From: Sarcocystis neurona
Taxonomy: Eukaryota > Apicomplexa > Conoidasida > Eucoccidiorida > Sarcocystidae
Assembly (NCBI GenBank): GCA_000727475.1
Contig: KL647293.1
Location: 2,306,588 to 2,370,587 of the forward strand
DNA length: 64,000 nucleotides
Reading direction: 5' to 3'
Positions 38,601 through 51,784 of this stretch are shown one piece after another. Position numbers and translations under genes: made by a program. Position 1 is the first letter of the stretch; each line of letters starts with the position of its first letter. The notes under the pieces were generated by a model. That model was not told the DNA's origin and made no database searches. It saw only the letters and a list, made by a program, of their open reading frames with translations.

Positions 38601-40726
38601 GGTCGCACGCGCACGCACCTCACAGCAGCTGCTGCAAGAAGCTGCCGCCATGCATAAAATGCGTGAAGAACGCTCTGCGAACCGCTTCCCACAGCTGAGG
38701 TGGGCAACCGCGACAGCAACCTCGGGACGAGCAGTACCAGCAGGAACGAACACTTTGCTGGCATTTCTCTGAGCGGCAGGCGGAGCCACCTAAAACAATG
38801 GTAGCGACCACAACGCCCCTTCATGAAGGAGAAACCGCAGCTGCACGCACAGTGCGTGCACCAGTGCGAAGAGCGGCTGCAGCACGGGTGAGCGACAGCA
38901 GCTGCACTATCCTCTACTACAAGAACAGCAGCGGCGGTAGTCGAGTGTACAGTCGCAGGACCGCGTGCGTAACCTGGCAGGTAGTAGTATCCGTACCTCC
39001 CTGCAACATCGGCGCTTTCACGCGCAGTAGCACCTTTAAATACGGGCAGCGGCCGCTCTGTGAGCAGCAACAGCAGCGGCAGTAGGTCGTGTTGCTTACC
39101 CGCTGCGGCTCCGTCGATGCCGAAACGTTTCTGCAAAGTGACGAGAATGGCAGGAATGACGCCGGAGTCGAAGTTGACAAATATTTCGAGTAGAAACATG
39201 ATGCAGAAGACGAAAAGAATGAGCCGATTGTTTCTTTTCTGCTCTCTCTGCGCCAGCAGCTCCGCATTCGACACTCTCTTCGCAGGGGAAGGGGCGCCAT
39301 CCCATTCCACATGGAAACTTCCTGCGGCTGCTCCGTCCCCGGCTGAGTATCGACTTCGCACCCCCAGCATGCTCCAGCTGTTCTCTATCGAGCGTCGGGC
39401 AGCTACCACCTGCCAGGAGCAATCGCTGTCGTTGACGCTCCCGCTGCCATTCCAGCCTCCACGAGCTCCCCCTCCGTCGTGGGCAGCCCCCTTGTCTTCG
39501 CCAGTGCAGCGAGGGCTTACCAACTCTTTAGTCTTCATACTGTCGTCCTCGTTAGGATCTCTGCAGCTCGACGTCATCTTCCCCACCTCTGCAGCAGCAC
39601 TTGCTTCCGGAGTTGCCACCCGTGGCGGCAGTATTCTTGCTGACACCGTTGCGAAAGAGTCGATCTCCTCTCCCTGTGGTTTATCCACCACACCAGGCAA
39701 CGGTGGGCCCTCTGCGCCTGTTATGGATCCTCCTGTCGCTGCTGCTCCTGTTGCTTCTGCTGCTGTTGCTGATACGGGTGACCTCCTCTCTGCAGGAGTA
39801 ATCCTTCTACCAGCCACAGGCGGTGTTGTGGCAGGCTCCAACTGTGAAGCCACGCCTGCTTTCGCTGTAGCTCCTCCGGCTGCAGGATACGACCAGGCTT
39901 CTGTTGCCGGACTCGACACACTGTTCGCGACGTTCTTGCAAGCGAGACTGATTCGTGCTGGAACATCTGGTGGGTTCTCTCTTACACGCCCTGTTTCCGA
40001 AAAAGCCTTCTCCCGAGGTTCTGTCTCTGATGTTGATGTGGAAGGTGGCTGCAGGAGCATTTCCGCTAGTGGAGTCCGGTCCCCAGACGTTACCGTTGTT
40101 GCTGCAGGCGAAGTCGTCTTTTCTCTGTCGTCTTCATCCTCCAGTGAATCCTGTTGTTTCTGAGGCGCAGCTTCCGATGAGAGCCTGGTTTTCATTTGCG
40201 CAGGACAGCTCTTGCTGCTGCTGCTGCGCTCGAATACGAGCTTCTCCCTACCCCCAACATGTCCGTAGCTATGCGCTGCTTTTTCGGCATCTGAGTCGCA
40301 TTTCACTCGTCCCTCTCTTGCCGGCCTTTCCTCGTAGCAAATCACACGGCTGCTATTACCGACATTCTTCAGCGGGTCGCTGCTTAAGACGTGGCTGCAG
40401 CTGTTGCGGGGGCCTGCAATCTTTTGGGCGTCCTTCCACCTCAGAAACTGAAGTCTTCTCCACCCTTTCGTAATCCCCTCCGCTCCGTCAGCAGAGGCGT
40501 TCTTCTTTTTATCACGTCTTGTTGCGAGGCTTTCGACCGGCGCCTGCGGGTCTGCGTCTCGTGTGGAGGGAAACGGAGCAGCGCCGGGAGCGGCGTCAGC
40601 AACTGAAGCCCCCGGGGAGCGCGTTTGCGCCACGTCTGTGGTGACCACTGCTCCACCACAGCCAACAGCCTGCACCACGCACCCTCTACCTGTGTCAGCG
40701 CCCCGCTCAGCTTCCGTCACCTTCAT
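26612..40726 (-). CDS. 12-TM major facilitator superfamily transporter, Spinster-like, with giant low-complexity insertions
   Basis: Ten exons by eye: 40726-39100, 37778-37625, 36813-36666, 35781-35620, 34910-34085, 33672-31703, 30259-30210 (tentative), 29149 or 29146 to 29047, 27964-27548, 26887-26612; with the tentative exon and the 29146 acceptor, phases close throughout, giving about 1,909 residues. The first ATG is at 40726. Roughly 490 hydrophilic residues precede TM1 (FVNFDSGVIPAIL). Exon 2 has GLLGSLPYIGLVASSPFVGR, exon 3 SRLLIGLSQAGFSIYAPVW, exon 4 WRYALLIQAVGLFVLLVVW. Exons 5 and 6 add about 930 residues of Ala/Gln/Ser/Gly/Glu-rich sequence between TM6 and TM7. Exon 8 is TM7 (LCALFFEVTAIQFW), exon 9 TM8-TM11 with GPILGVLAGGWFIDFVGGYK (motif-A-like loop), exon 10 the last helix and a 60-residue polar tail. 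The motifs match Spinster-like MFS proteins; the substrate is unknown. The acceptor of exon 6 (33672 or one further upstream in the same phase) is uncertain. Confidence 0.85.
28704..28724. repeat. TA microsatellite in transporter intron
   Basis: A short run of alternating TA in the intron between the TM7 exon and the TM8-TM11 exon. Confidence 0.6.
29388..29480. repeat. TA/GTATAC-rich microsatellite in transporter intron
   Basis: Several runs of alternating TA separated by CATACACGTGCATACG-like spacers, lying in the intron upstream (on the gene strand) of the TM7 exon. More TA runs follow at 29738-29751 and a CA run at 29984-30005. Confidence 0.75.
36055..36099. repeat. Inverted repeat inside transporter intron
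   Basis: GGTGAGC and AGGACTGCC on the left pair with GGCAGTCCT and GCTCACC on the right, with a small bulge in the left arm and a five-base loop (CAGCA). It lies in the intron between the third and fourth exons. Confidence 0.6.
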
Positions 40727-43700
40727 AAGTACATCAATGTATGCGCCTGGCGTGCAGCTCCAACTGGTGCATTCTTCTTCCCGCCCCCCGTCTCTGTTGC
40801 CATGGAACTGTACCGGTGCGACCGGCCGGGGCTCCTCTGGTCCCTCCTGCAGCTATTTCTGCAGGTGCTGCTGCAAATGGAGCTCCTTTTAGAAGCAGCT
40901 CCCCCACTTCCGCTGCACCCGCTGTCTGTGCTGCTGAGGACTGCTAGTGTTCAGCTCTATTTCTCCGGTTGCCGCCTGGACACCGCTGCTGCCGCAGTGG
41001 GAACACCGCATGTAAAGTGCAGAAATTCTGCCCACCCTCGGACCGTGAGTGGGTACTGGTTGTGGGAGGTCCTCTCTCCAGACACCATGAGACAGTCCAC
41101 TTCAGAAAGGAACTTTGCCTTGGCATCCGACTACAGCGACATACACACTTGCAAAGACGAACGCCCGTACGTATAACTTCATATGGGCGTACACTTGTTT
41201 CATTTGACAGAAAGCTGGACAAATGCGAACACACGTACCAAAAAAACCAACAGCAGAATTTCTGTGGTCCGTGAAAGGGTGCCTGTCTGTACATCCCAGA
41301 AAGTCTGAAATTGAACACTACAGAGTTTACATGCGCAAAATGGTGGACCCAGAATATGAATACAAATGACACTTTGTCGGTTTCCTCTAAAATTGACAAC
41401 CAGGGTTCTCTGTGTGCCCATGAACTAATATTCTGCAGCTAGAAATTCTTGTTCCTCCAAAGAAACGGTTGATTCATCTCTGCCCACACAGCATTCCGCT
41501 CGGGAGGGGTATTACGTACTGTACTATGTGAAAAGGTCGGTGGCAAAGTTGAGCGATCGGAAGCACATTGTACTGCGAATAGCAGGCAACAACGCAAGAT
41601 GAGCAGGCAATCCGCGCCCGGTATTACGCGGACAGTGTCTCCAATGTGTACGTGCGCGATTTTGACTAACGAGGAGCGTTTCACTAGTACAGTCACAGCA
41701 CTCCGCCGCTTAGGCAGCCAGAAGGCCGCGTCACTGCTTCTCCTTCGTCCGCGGTTCCTTTTAAAAAGTCCACCAGGCAACAATGGAGTTGGCTTACGGA
41801 TCGAAAGCAAGTCCGCCACATCCCGGCAAAAGACCAGTATTCAACATTACGTACGGGACGGGACAAAGGAAAGAGAGGATCAATACAAAGGAAGCACGTC
41901 GAAACGCGCACGCGCGCGAAAAGGCGAAAGATGTACGGACAACTCTCGCAGCAAAAAATGAGCAAGCGTTTCTGGCCCTCTTAGTCGGCGCCAGCGTTAC
42001 AGCGGAAAAGTTGGGATCCATGGGGCCACGTAGTGGTCCGCGGGGAATAAACTAGCTGCTGAGGGGACGAAACAGCCCCCTCTTCCACGCACGCTGCATT
42101 CTGCATGGGGACAAGATAGAACATACCAAAAGAACACGGGAACGCGAGGAAACGCTGTTCGCTAACACATGCAGGGCGGAAGACCGCTGAACACAGAGGT
42201 AGTGCCGAGAAGCAGCTTGGGACACCCCCGTGCTGCGTATGAGGCGCAACGGGATTCTTTGCGCATGTCACCCTGCACAGAATCGCAAACTTCCATTTCA
42301 ACGCATTCGAGGAAAAGCTGTAATAACGGATGAGGCTGCTACGGCGACAAAGGCTCCAGACACACGGACACGGCCCTAGCACGCGCTGGTGGAACGGTGC
42401 GACTGCAGGATCACATAATGTAGGAGCCCGCATGAAGGCTACCACCTTGCCCTGGCCTTGACCCAGCAGCCAGCCAGTGTACACGCAGCGCGCAGGAAGT
42501 AGAAACATGAGAGCGCGAAGCGGAGTCGGTTAAATGCAAGAACCAGTACATGCATTCGCGACGCGCCTAGATGTGACACCATACAAAATTCTTGCGTCGG
42601 TGGGAGCTAGCTTCTTCAGCTGCCTATTTTACAGTTCAAGGCCTCCGCGTGCTCGACGCAAACGCGTCGCGAACAGCTTGAGTACGTGTAACACTCATGT
42701 ACGCACCCCGGAAAATGGTGGTTTCTCCGCTCACTGCATACAGTGGTGGGAAGACAATTGATTTGCTCTGCCGAATTTTCCTTCCATTTCCTCACAGACA
42801 GGACTTGGGAACGGAGGACAGCCCTCATCTTAAACTGACGTTATCGTTGTACACTTCCACAGAGTAGCTAAACCTGCGTACGGAGCGTACCGTATAGATA
42901 AGGATGTGCACGATTGAAAGCGATGCATGTTGTGTGGAAGATTTGACTTGACATTTGTAGGCTTTCAGTAGCCAGTTGTTGTCTGCACGCGTCTATATGC
43001 GTCGGCGAGAAGTGCCGTATTTTTACCGTCTTCCTTCCCCCTCTCTCTGCTGAACACATCCACAGTCTGCGACCGAATTTATGACTGTAGTAGGGTTTTT
43101 TATTCGTGGCCTGCGCGGGCCCGGCTGAACACACACGTCGGCGCTGACTACCGTGACGGAAATCTTGTGGCGCGCTACCTAGTTTTCAATGTAAGGTGCA
43201 TGTTGAGGGTGTTTGAATAAACATGCCCACGGCCTCGGAATACGTATACTTCCCTTTTTTGTATGTTCCTGCGTCCTTTGTTGTTTTGTATGGACATTCG
43301 TAGGTGTTTGTTGTACGCGTTCTTGAAGCGGTGCAGTCGCACAGTGCACACACGTAAATCTTCCCCACCCTCTCTCCGCATACGTATGTGTGTATGTATA
43401 TATATATATGTATATATATATATATGTATGAGCTGGTGGACGGTTGCTCAGCAAGTGCGTCTGGTGCGGAGTGCTATCAAGCGCGAGTCTCTTCTAATCG
43501 CAGTCGCAGTAGTGCTGCCAAAGCTGCTGGCTAAGGCGGACGCGAGGACAGCATAGACTGTTTGTTCATGTTCAGTCGGGACAGGCACACAACTGTGCAC
43601 GCCGCTGTGCCAGGGCCGCCGCTGGCACTGCTTGTAAGCAAGGTTAATATCCTCTATAGACCAACTGCTCGGCACACGTACCTACACACAGATCACACAC

Positions 43701-46700
43701 CGTACTTCCAAAGCGCTGTTGCGGGTAAGTCTGCGTGTGCATTAGTAATAGCGCAGAAATTGCGAAACGACGATTATGCATGCGGTGCGTCTCGGTTCAC
43801 CCGTCTGATAATCTACTTGCACTAGTTCTGAGATGTCGCGTGCATGCTAGGCAGGAACGAGAGATGTACAGATGGATACGAATGGCAGTTGAAGATGGTC
43901 ATTTGTAATGTTAAATATCTAGCAGGTACCTTCGCAGGTTAAAAAATACTACACAACCCTGTAACCTCGCACACACGAAGGAATGTGCGGATCAAAGATA
44001 GTCGTGCACATCCTTGTGTATACGTGTCCAACAAGCGACACTGCAGCTATGCACACTGGGGCGGCGGCGTCCTACAGCAGTGCATGGAGTGACCTCACAT
44101 CCTGTCTCCCTTTGTGTCCATCCGCTGCGATGCATCCATCCCTGCACCGTGTCATGGATGCTTAGTGGTCTCCAGATATGCCCACTTACTAAGGCACAAA
44201 AGCTAGTTAAAGAAGTCCGTTGCGCCACGAATAGATCTCCAAAGGTGCACAAGTTCATCTCCATTCAGGGAGACGTTCAGGTGAGCAGACACTTGACGTT
44301 CTTCGTTGATGTACGTTGCCGCTTGAAACCTACGGCCGCATAAATACAAAATGTTGAAGTGAATGTGATGCACGTTCCTTTCAAGTTGCCCTCCTTTCCT
44401 AGAAGGATTCTGTGTGCGCTGGTGTAGCCGGATTCGTGTGGAATATTTTGCCCACACCGTGGACGCTTCTTGATTCTTCGTTGCATGTGGCTTCCCTGTT
44501 ACCATTCGGCATTAAGCAGTTCGCGCCTGTAGGTTAGTGCCTGGTAATGCCTGCACGGCAGTTTTCCTCGTGCTTCCAAATCATTAAAACACCTATTTAA
44601 GAGCGTAAGGCAGCGTAACCACTGCAGGAGGTATCGGTGGGGCCTTACGTATGCAGCAGGTGCATGTGGACAGCGGCGGCATGCAGTACGTGTGGTCCTT
44701 GCAGCACACAGCAGATATGCACGTAAGCGTCTATGACTGTCTACGAAGCTATACAGGTGTATTAACCTGCGAGGCATAAATGCGATGAACTGCCCACCAA
44801 ATTGCGCAAATTCCCACTGCCGGCGTAGACTGACCCGAGATATCCTCACTATAGTTCCCGAGCGTCCTCTTACACCAGTAGTTGCACATTATCCATCAAG
44901 CATTATGGGGGGCGAATTACGGCAATAAAGGCGGCAGGGCTCTTTACGGCATCAGTTTTCGCAGCAGGACCAGTGGGGCAGACGCCTGACCACCTGTTAA
45001 GTAGTTCTGCGTGCGTACTCTGCGCACTGGAATCACCAGTTCACGTGCACTCGTAGGAAAAGGTCTCTCTTTTTGACGCAGTTTACAAGAGAATTCCACG
45101 CGACTCGCATGCGTGCCCAGTCGTGGTCCTTACCAGGAATTTCTACTGAACACAATTCCTGGTTATCGAACACAAGAGACTAGCGAACAGTCGTATGTGC
45201 AGTCGCAACAGAGGCCGACAACGGGTCAGAATATCACATTCTGCTGGACAGTTTTTATGTGGCGCAGTAAGGAACGTTTTGCGCTGTTGCTCTTGAAGAG
45301 TCGCTCTCAACAATGTACACGGTGTAGGTTTTGCGGTACCACAACCCAGACAGCATCCTTTGCACTCACGTAGCCTTTGCTGATATTTTCCTGACCATTC
45401 AAAGGCAGCAAATTAGTGGCAGGGCGCTCGTACACTTCTCTAAAGCAAACTTTCCTGGCACCCGCTCTGTTGTTCCCTCGTTGGGCGCACAGAAACCGCA
45501 GTTTATCTGGTGAGAAACTGTTGTATTCCGCAGATCTTATTGGCACGTTTTCTCTCTTGCTGGAACATTGAATGTATGATGCGCATCGTAACTCCATGTC
45601 ACCCGCAGGTGCTGCCGCTGCTGTTGGTACGATACACCACTGTGGACACTGCGTGACAGGCGCCGTTCTTTGAGTGGCTGCAGGTCCATTCCGTAAAGCA
45701 GCGCCATCAGGCGTAGACGCCGCGAGACTCTACATTACAAATCAAGCACAGTATGGGCTAAAGAGGCTGACGTAGAAGCGCCGGAAACAGTCTCCAGATC
45801 GTGCCGTTCAACAGTAGACACCGAATGCCATCACGGGTCAATGCTGGCGGATTCTCTGCTGGTTACAGAGTGGTTTTTGGAGGATGTGAATGTGTCGCGG
45901 TGGGAGACGCAGTAATAGTAGCAACAGCTGATACACGTAGCGCACCAGGACCACTTGACTCACGGGTAACAGCAAAAGCAAATCAGACGCAAGAGTCGCA
46001 GACGATTCCGCAAAGGAACCAGCAACGGGACCCCTTAAAAGTCCCACCAGTAGTATCCGTCCAAAAGGCGCCAGTACCCTCTGTAGTTCTGCAGGCAGAG
46101 CGCCCCCCCCTTCTTTCGCTGAACAGCGATATCACCACTGACTTCACCACCAGATCGGCCCGTGATTGAAGGGGAGTCGGTGGAACGTCTGTTCGAACAC
46201 CAGACGCACGCCAGACACGAAGTGTGTGGGCAGAAGGTTTCTATTTGTCCTGCAGCCGGATCCTGAATGCAGATCGGCAATAAACCACTCGCTGGCGTTG
46301 TTGCTTGTCCACGGAAAGAACTACATCTGCACTTTAGTGTTATACCCCCAGCGGAACAGCAGGCCCTCATCAACTCTTTCTCATGGGTCCACCAGAAGAG
46401 CAGCACCGGAATGGCAGGGAACAAAATGGGGAAACGACAGCAACCCGAGCAGCAAGAGGATGACACCGAGCAAAACGTGAAAAAGACAGCCACCCAAAAG
46501 CGGCTGCTTGGGCAGAACTTTGCAGTTGTGAGCAGTAACGAGGGAGCTGGTTTCCTAGATTTTTGACTGTGGACATTAGGTAACGTGTTAGCACAACACC
46601 TAAATAATACAGTGGTAGGCTGGAGCATGAACCTCTTCGTAGTCGCGTGTCTACGGGTCGTATCAGGTTCACGTGTAGCTACTTTTCCAGTGTGATGCTA

Positions 46701-48117
46701 CCATTGCGTGCTAGCTGCACGCACCGACAGACGGATGTTGCGCCAGATCAGAAGAGGCGCCAGCACAGAGCAACGGCGCAACACCAGCGCGACTACCACC
46801 TGAAGTTTATTCTGCCCGTACTGGAGGAGGAGCCCGCAGTGCTTGCTGTGCCGGGCCTGTCGCACACCTGTACGACGCCATTGCGAGGCAGAATCGGGAA
46901 TCGCCAGATCCGCGTGACAACCACACTCACGTCTGCCACCTAGAACCAAACGGTCCATAAAACAAGCTTTATAAAGATTTGCAGCGCCCTGCGACAGAAG
47001 AATGGAACTGACCATTTTTCCTTAGATAGCATGTTGCCCTATGCAGGAATCGGAGACAGCCGGAGTTTTGTCTCCTTTTCACTACACTACTATTGCAGTA
47101 GCTTAGTAACTTTCTGGGACGGACTTCCGCCCTCTGCTACTATAGACACCAAAGAACGCTACAGATAACAGCTGCAGATTGTCTCACGCCCGTTTTCCAT
47201 GTGGTCTCCCCCGCTGGGAGCCGTTGGGCGGTACACTGTCGCTCCTATTGTATTGTTCCGGCGCCCCGCTTCGCTTCGACTGCAGTGGGGACTTCGTACG
47301 CGCTCCATCGGCTGCGGCAAATGATGCGACGTTCTTGGATGTGTTTTGCTCTCGAAAGGCAACTGTTGTGCTTTTGCGCACTGGGGTAGCGTCTGTGATA
47401 TATAGGAGGGCATTCTGTAATCTGCATCTATTGCTCGTGAGCCGGCCACGAGGTGCCGCTGCTACCGGCGCCGGCGTGCCCACGGCCCGGCCTCCGCCGC
47501 ACTCCGACAACAGAGTTGTTTCTTTGCCTACCGTCGGGTGAGGGGCTGTACCCAAACCCGGCCGCTAAGAATAAGAAAACATTCTGTCTCTTCGGCCCAC
47601 TTTCCTACAGGTACTGAGAGGAGGCACCAGTGCTAGCGGTATTGCACGTGCCAGTAATCTCGTGGACTTTTCGAGGGAAGCGAGAGTGAGTGGCTGTCAC
47701 TTCGCGGAGGGGCACGGAGGTACGTTCGGGTGTGGAAAGCGGTCTGGTCCTTCCGCCTCCGCACACAGAGAAGGCCGCTTCACGCGCGTTCGACGATCCT
47801 TGTAATCTCCTAACAATCAACGCCAGCGGCACGACAGTGTTGTGGTGGAGTCTGCGAACTGCAACTACCTATGTGGAGTACTGCAGCCTCCAAGTAATAA
47901 GAGCCGTCAAACCGCAACAGCAGGATATTCCTTATTTTTCATCGTCGTGCTCCTTCTGCGTCTTCGAACGGCAGCTGCCGGCGTCTCCTCATCTCAGCCT
48001 CCTACATGTTCTGCTTCTCCAGGCAGCTTCACTGGCGGGTTTGTTTTTCTCCGTCTGCCAACGAATTCTCCTCAGTTGAAGGTGGACAGTCGAAAGGTGT
48101 AGTTTCTTACACGCACA
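40727..48117. other. Spacer between divergent transporter and uL29-like genes
   Basis: The two flanking genes are transcribed away from each other, so both promoters should lie here. A microsatellite sits at 43391-43430. Between 45.1 and 47.0 kb several open frames of 85-125 codons have protein-like composition but do not join into a confident model. No known family was identified. Confidence 0.35.
43391..43430. repeat. TA/GTATG microsatellite
   Basis: Alternating TA runs interrupted by GTATG in the intergenic spacer. Confidence 0.7.
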
Positions 48118-51100
48118 ATGTGGGCGGAAGGGGCAGCGGCAGCAGAGACTGCCGCTGCTGAAGTATCGCGCGCCAAAGGCGTCCCATTGCAGAGCCGATG
48201 CACGTGGTTTCCCTGGATCCTTTCTCCTGTTGGTGCACGACCGTGTGCATCTCGCTTGCAAGTGTTGCTCGGACTCGCCGTTCTTCTGCAGCTGCTGCTG
48301 AGCACTGACCATCGCCTACCCTCTATGTTGCGTTGCTTCGGTACCAACCCTGAACTCCCACCACCAAAGAACTTTTCCCCTGCTGTCGCCTTCTCCACTA
48401 CGCAGGAAAGCAAAACACAGTTCACACCAGAAACAGATGGAGCGTTTGCGAAATTAGCGTCTGGAGGAGCTTCTGCGTTGAACAGAAGCGGATCTAACGC
48501 TCCGATAGTGGCAAGTTCTCAGGCGGAAACAGGGCCACTGCCGGCGCCATTTGTAGATGGGAGCGAGCAGCAGAGATCAGACCTCTTTGAGGAATATCAC
48601 ACGTACGAAGAGTGGCCGCCAGCGTCTGGACAAACGGTGACTCGAGCTGCAAAGGATTTCATCTACGCGTTGAACTCTTTCATAGGTAGTGCGAAGCGGG
48701 AGGTGTCGTCTTCCGTGACGGTGGGACCGACAAGGAGCACCACAGATGGGGTTCCAAACTCAAGATTGGGATGGACGTTCCGTGACACAGAATTTGAAGC
48801 ACCGGATGCACGAGGAGCGAATTATATGGCTACAAACGAAGTTTTGGCTGAACGGCCTGCTTGGCTGCTACCCGAGCAGAGGCCGACTCTCCTTACAAGG
48901 AAGTACTTCGCCCCGCGTGAAACTGGCACCTGTCCGGTGGTTGGGGGCTTCGGGCATCCATTAGGACGAGAATTTGACAGGCTTGAAAACTGGGATGAGC
49001 TTCTCTGCCGTTCAGGAGGCGTGCTGCGCAAGACGAATTCCCCTGACCTCGCGTACGACACGCTCGTGCTAGTGAAGGGCTACCACGGCGGTGATGCTCC
49101 ACTAGAGGAGAGTCCAGTAGCCGCAGATGACGATTTCAGCAGCAGCGCCGATAGCATCAGCATCGACAGCATCTCCGGCAGGCGTAACGAGATGAGTGAA
49201 CCTTCTTTCGGCACGTCAGACAGAAGCCGCAGCAGGCGTGCCAGAGGGGGAACCTCAGGTGCACAGCAGAAAGGCAGCAAGCGCCTGCAAGAGAGCAGCA
49301 GCAACAACTGGGGTCCTCGCTACCGCAAGACAGAAGCTGAATTGGACGATGAGCTGAATGAGGTAGTTGATTTGTTGAGTATGCTGCACTGCCACTTAGC
49401 CAATGTCGTGGATCTGAGGCATCCGTCAAATTTTCAATTGTACGCCAATATTCGGCAAGTGGCACTGCTGCGGTCTAATGTGCTGCGCCAGCGGAAGAAG
49501 GCCAGCTTGCAGTTTCCCGTCCAACAAGGCGCGTCCGTTGATGCCACAGTGGAGCAACACACACGGAGGCACGGTGGCAACACATCCCGTCCCCCTTCGA
49601 AAAACAACGACGCTCGAGACAGCTTTGCCGAAGGGGGGGGAGTTATGCGAGGACACGGCATGTCTAGTGTTTCAAAGCTCAACGGCACAACCTACTCCCC
49701 ACAACATGAGGAAAGGAATGACACGGAGCAGCGGACGCGTGTTCCACATGCGTCGACGCCAAGAGCGTCCAGGCGTGGATTTTTCAGCGCCTCTGCGTCA
49801 TACTCTCCTCGACGTCAGGAAGAGAAAGACGCGAAGCTGAACGCTTTCTCTGATGCGGCGGATACGCACGAATTTGAGAGCTCCAGCAGCTCTTTACCAC
49901 TCTCTGCATTAAACGAAGGAGACACGGCCGCAGCGGGAGAGACGAACGAAGGTGGCTCAACTCCAGAGGAAGAACCAGACGATGATAGCGGACCTGTCCT
50001 GGTGGTTGTGAGAAATCTCTCTGCTCCAGAGCGACTTTTCTTTGGTGCGCGAGAAATCAGAGAGTTCTTGTTAGGCAGACTACTACAGACAGCCTACGAA
50101 ATTCAAGCATATAACGAGTTCAAACGAAGTCTCTTCGCTCTGGCGAGGAAAAAAAGAAGCATCCGCATGGCCGGAAAGAAGTCTGTTGTTGATGCGAAGC
50201 CGAGTCCCTTAAACCGCGCGGGTTCCCTTCGTGGCCCATCCTCTACTCAAGTGCGAAACACCTCTGCATTTGGAGCTGCTGCAATTGCCGCGGCACGTCA
50301 GGAGGGAGATGTGCCGGAAGAGGAGCAGGGAACTCCTGGTGAGGATGAAATCCCAACTTTGAAACACATGAAAGAGTCGGCCAACTACAGTAGACGAAAG
50401 AGAGCTTTGCTAACAAGAAAATTTTCGGTTACGGACTGGCTTAGAAGAGAAAATACTAACGCACAGGAGGACACTCCTGCTGGCGAGCCCGTGGCGGTCG
50501 GTGTCGGACACGACGCATCCCGAGCACGACCGAAAGAGCGAATTTCAACCGGAACTGAAGGCGTGGCACAGACGGCAGAGGCACCGTGGCACAGTCTTCC
50601 GCTGCAGTCGGGTAAGCCGAAACTATACGCCGCGGAAAAGCAGGAACAGCCTTGGTGGGCGCCCTTGGGTCTGCGGTTTGACCTGTATGTCTCCTTTGCA
50701 GGCGTCACACCGGATAGAATCATGGTCTCTCCTACTGCTTCGCTCCTGCGACTCGTCTCGGAGCCGCGGATGCGCACGCTTGTTTGTGTCTACAACTACG
50801 ACGATCCCAAAACAGATATTCCGCCGGTGAGGCTTCAAGGTAGCCACTGCGGCAGCAGCAGTTGTGGGAGGAGCTCCTTTCTGCAGGCATATTTGTGCGC
50901 TAGTGTACTTACTCCTGCACAGACGAGAGCGCGGCCACTCACATGAAAACGTGTCCGCATCTTGGCGATGACATGCATTTTCCATCTTGTCTACAAAAAA
51001 AAACGAGGAGTGTGTACGTACCTTCTAATTTACGGGGGTGCGGATGCCCACAGGGAGAACAGGCTCGAAAGACAGCAGTTTAGACGTGAGTACATGGCCG

Positions 51101-51784
51101 TGTACTGGCCTGCAGGGACATGCGGTCACAACAGGCGGCATGAACAGCAGTACAGACATGCGTATATGCTTGCTGCGTAAATGAACGTAGAGCGTATCTT
51201 CGTCAGTTGTCTTGAGGCTCTGAAGTAAACACGGGAGAACCATCGAGGCCGAAACACTTTCGCTACCAGTTATGCCTTTTGCTGTCGCGATACACGGCAA
51301 CTTTCGTTGCAGCGTAGGGGGGTGGAATTTAGCCACTAGTTTCTTGCAGAGGGGAAAAGGTTTTGTAGACTGTTTTACTACCCTGTTGCTGTGGAACTGA
51401 AGTTCCAAGGATCTCAGTTAGAAAAAACACGCACATGCCTACGTGGATAACTAGGTGAGCACCAGGGCAGCGGTGGGCTATACCGTCGGCGTCACTCTGC
51501 ACTGACGTGACAACTTTCGTGCTGTGGCTGTGTTTCAGGTTCTCCGGGCAAACGGTTTCGTGGGATTGCCGGCGCTGGTGCTGGGCCGACGCGTGACAAC
51601 AGGAGCGCGCAGCATTGAGCGTCTGCTCATATCTATTGTCGAATATAAACCTTCTGTTTCTTACTCATTGGAGCAGTACGCTCCTCGCTTTCTCGTCAGA
51701 GAGCCAATTTTCTCTGAGGTCCTAGCCACGGCAACGGTAACGACTAAGCCAGTCACATACCCCCGTGAAGCAAGAGTGCGATAA
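48118..51784 (+). CDS. Large secretory-pathway protein with a uL29-like segment
   Basis: Two exons, 48118-50826 and 51539-51784 (donor CCG|GTGAGG, acceptor TTTCAG|GTT, phase 0), encode 984 residues from a well-placed ATG (CACAATG). Residues 47-61 (LQVLLGLAVLLQLLL) are a signal peptide or anchor after a 46-residue Ala-rich lead. Residues about 404-462 read TEAELDDELNEVVDLLSML, then LRHPSNFQLYANIRQ, then ALLRSNVLRQRK. The spacing of leucines, the L-x-x-P-S between two helices and the I-R...A...[ST]-x-[LI]...R pattern recall the helical hairpin of ribosomal protein uL29 (about 60-65 residues). A signal followed by a low-complexity stretch would fit apicoplast import, so an apicoplast ribosomal uL29 with very long extensions is possible. 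The Ser-rich middle (residues 335-400, 500-620) is disordered. Conserved-looking C-terminal parts (RFDLYVSFAGVTPDRIMVSP; LRANGFVGLPALVLGRR) match no family I recognise. Confidence 0.7.

Noticed and set aside
39060..40163. 367-codon plus-strand ORF
   Set aside because: It lies opposite exon 1 of the MFS transporter, which has the TM1 motif and a matching donor; composition mirrors the opposite strand.
36866..40947. Possible CRISPR or mobile element among the repeats
   Set aside because: The repeats are coding CAG/GCA tracts and microsatellites; no spacer pattern, transposase, integrase or reverse transcriptase motif is seen.
41981..42508. 175-codon minus-strand ORF upstream of the transporter
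   Set aside because: No motif and Cys-rich random composition; more likely promoter or 5' UTR sequence.
45307..45597. 96-codon minus-strand ORF with a true ATG
   Set aside because: Complete and protein-like, but no domain, signal or conserved neighbour supports it.
46035..46628. 197-codon minus-strand ORF
   Set aside because: Cys/Phe/Ser-rich composition and no motif; the plus strand looks more protein-like here.
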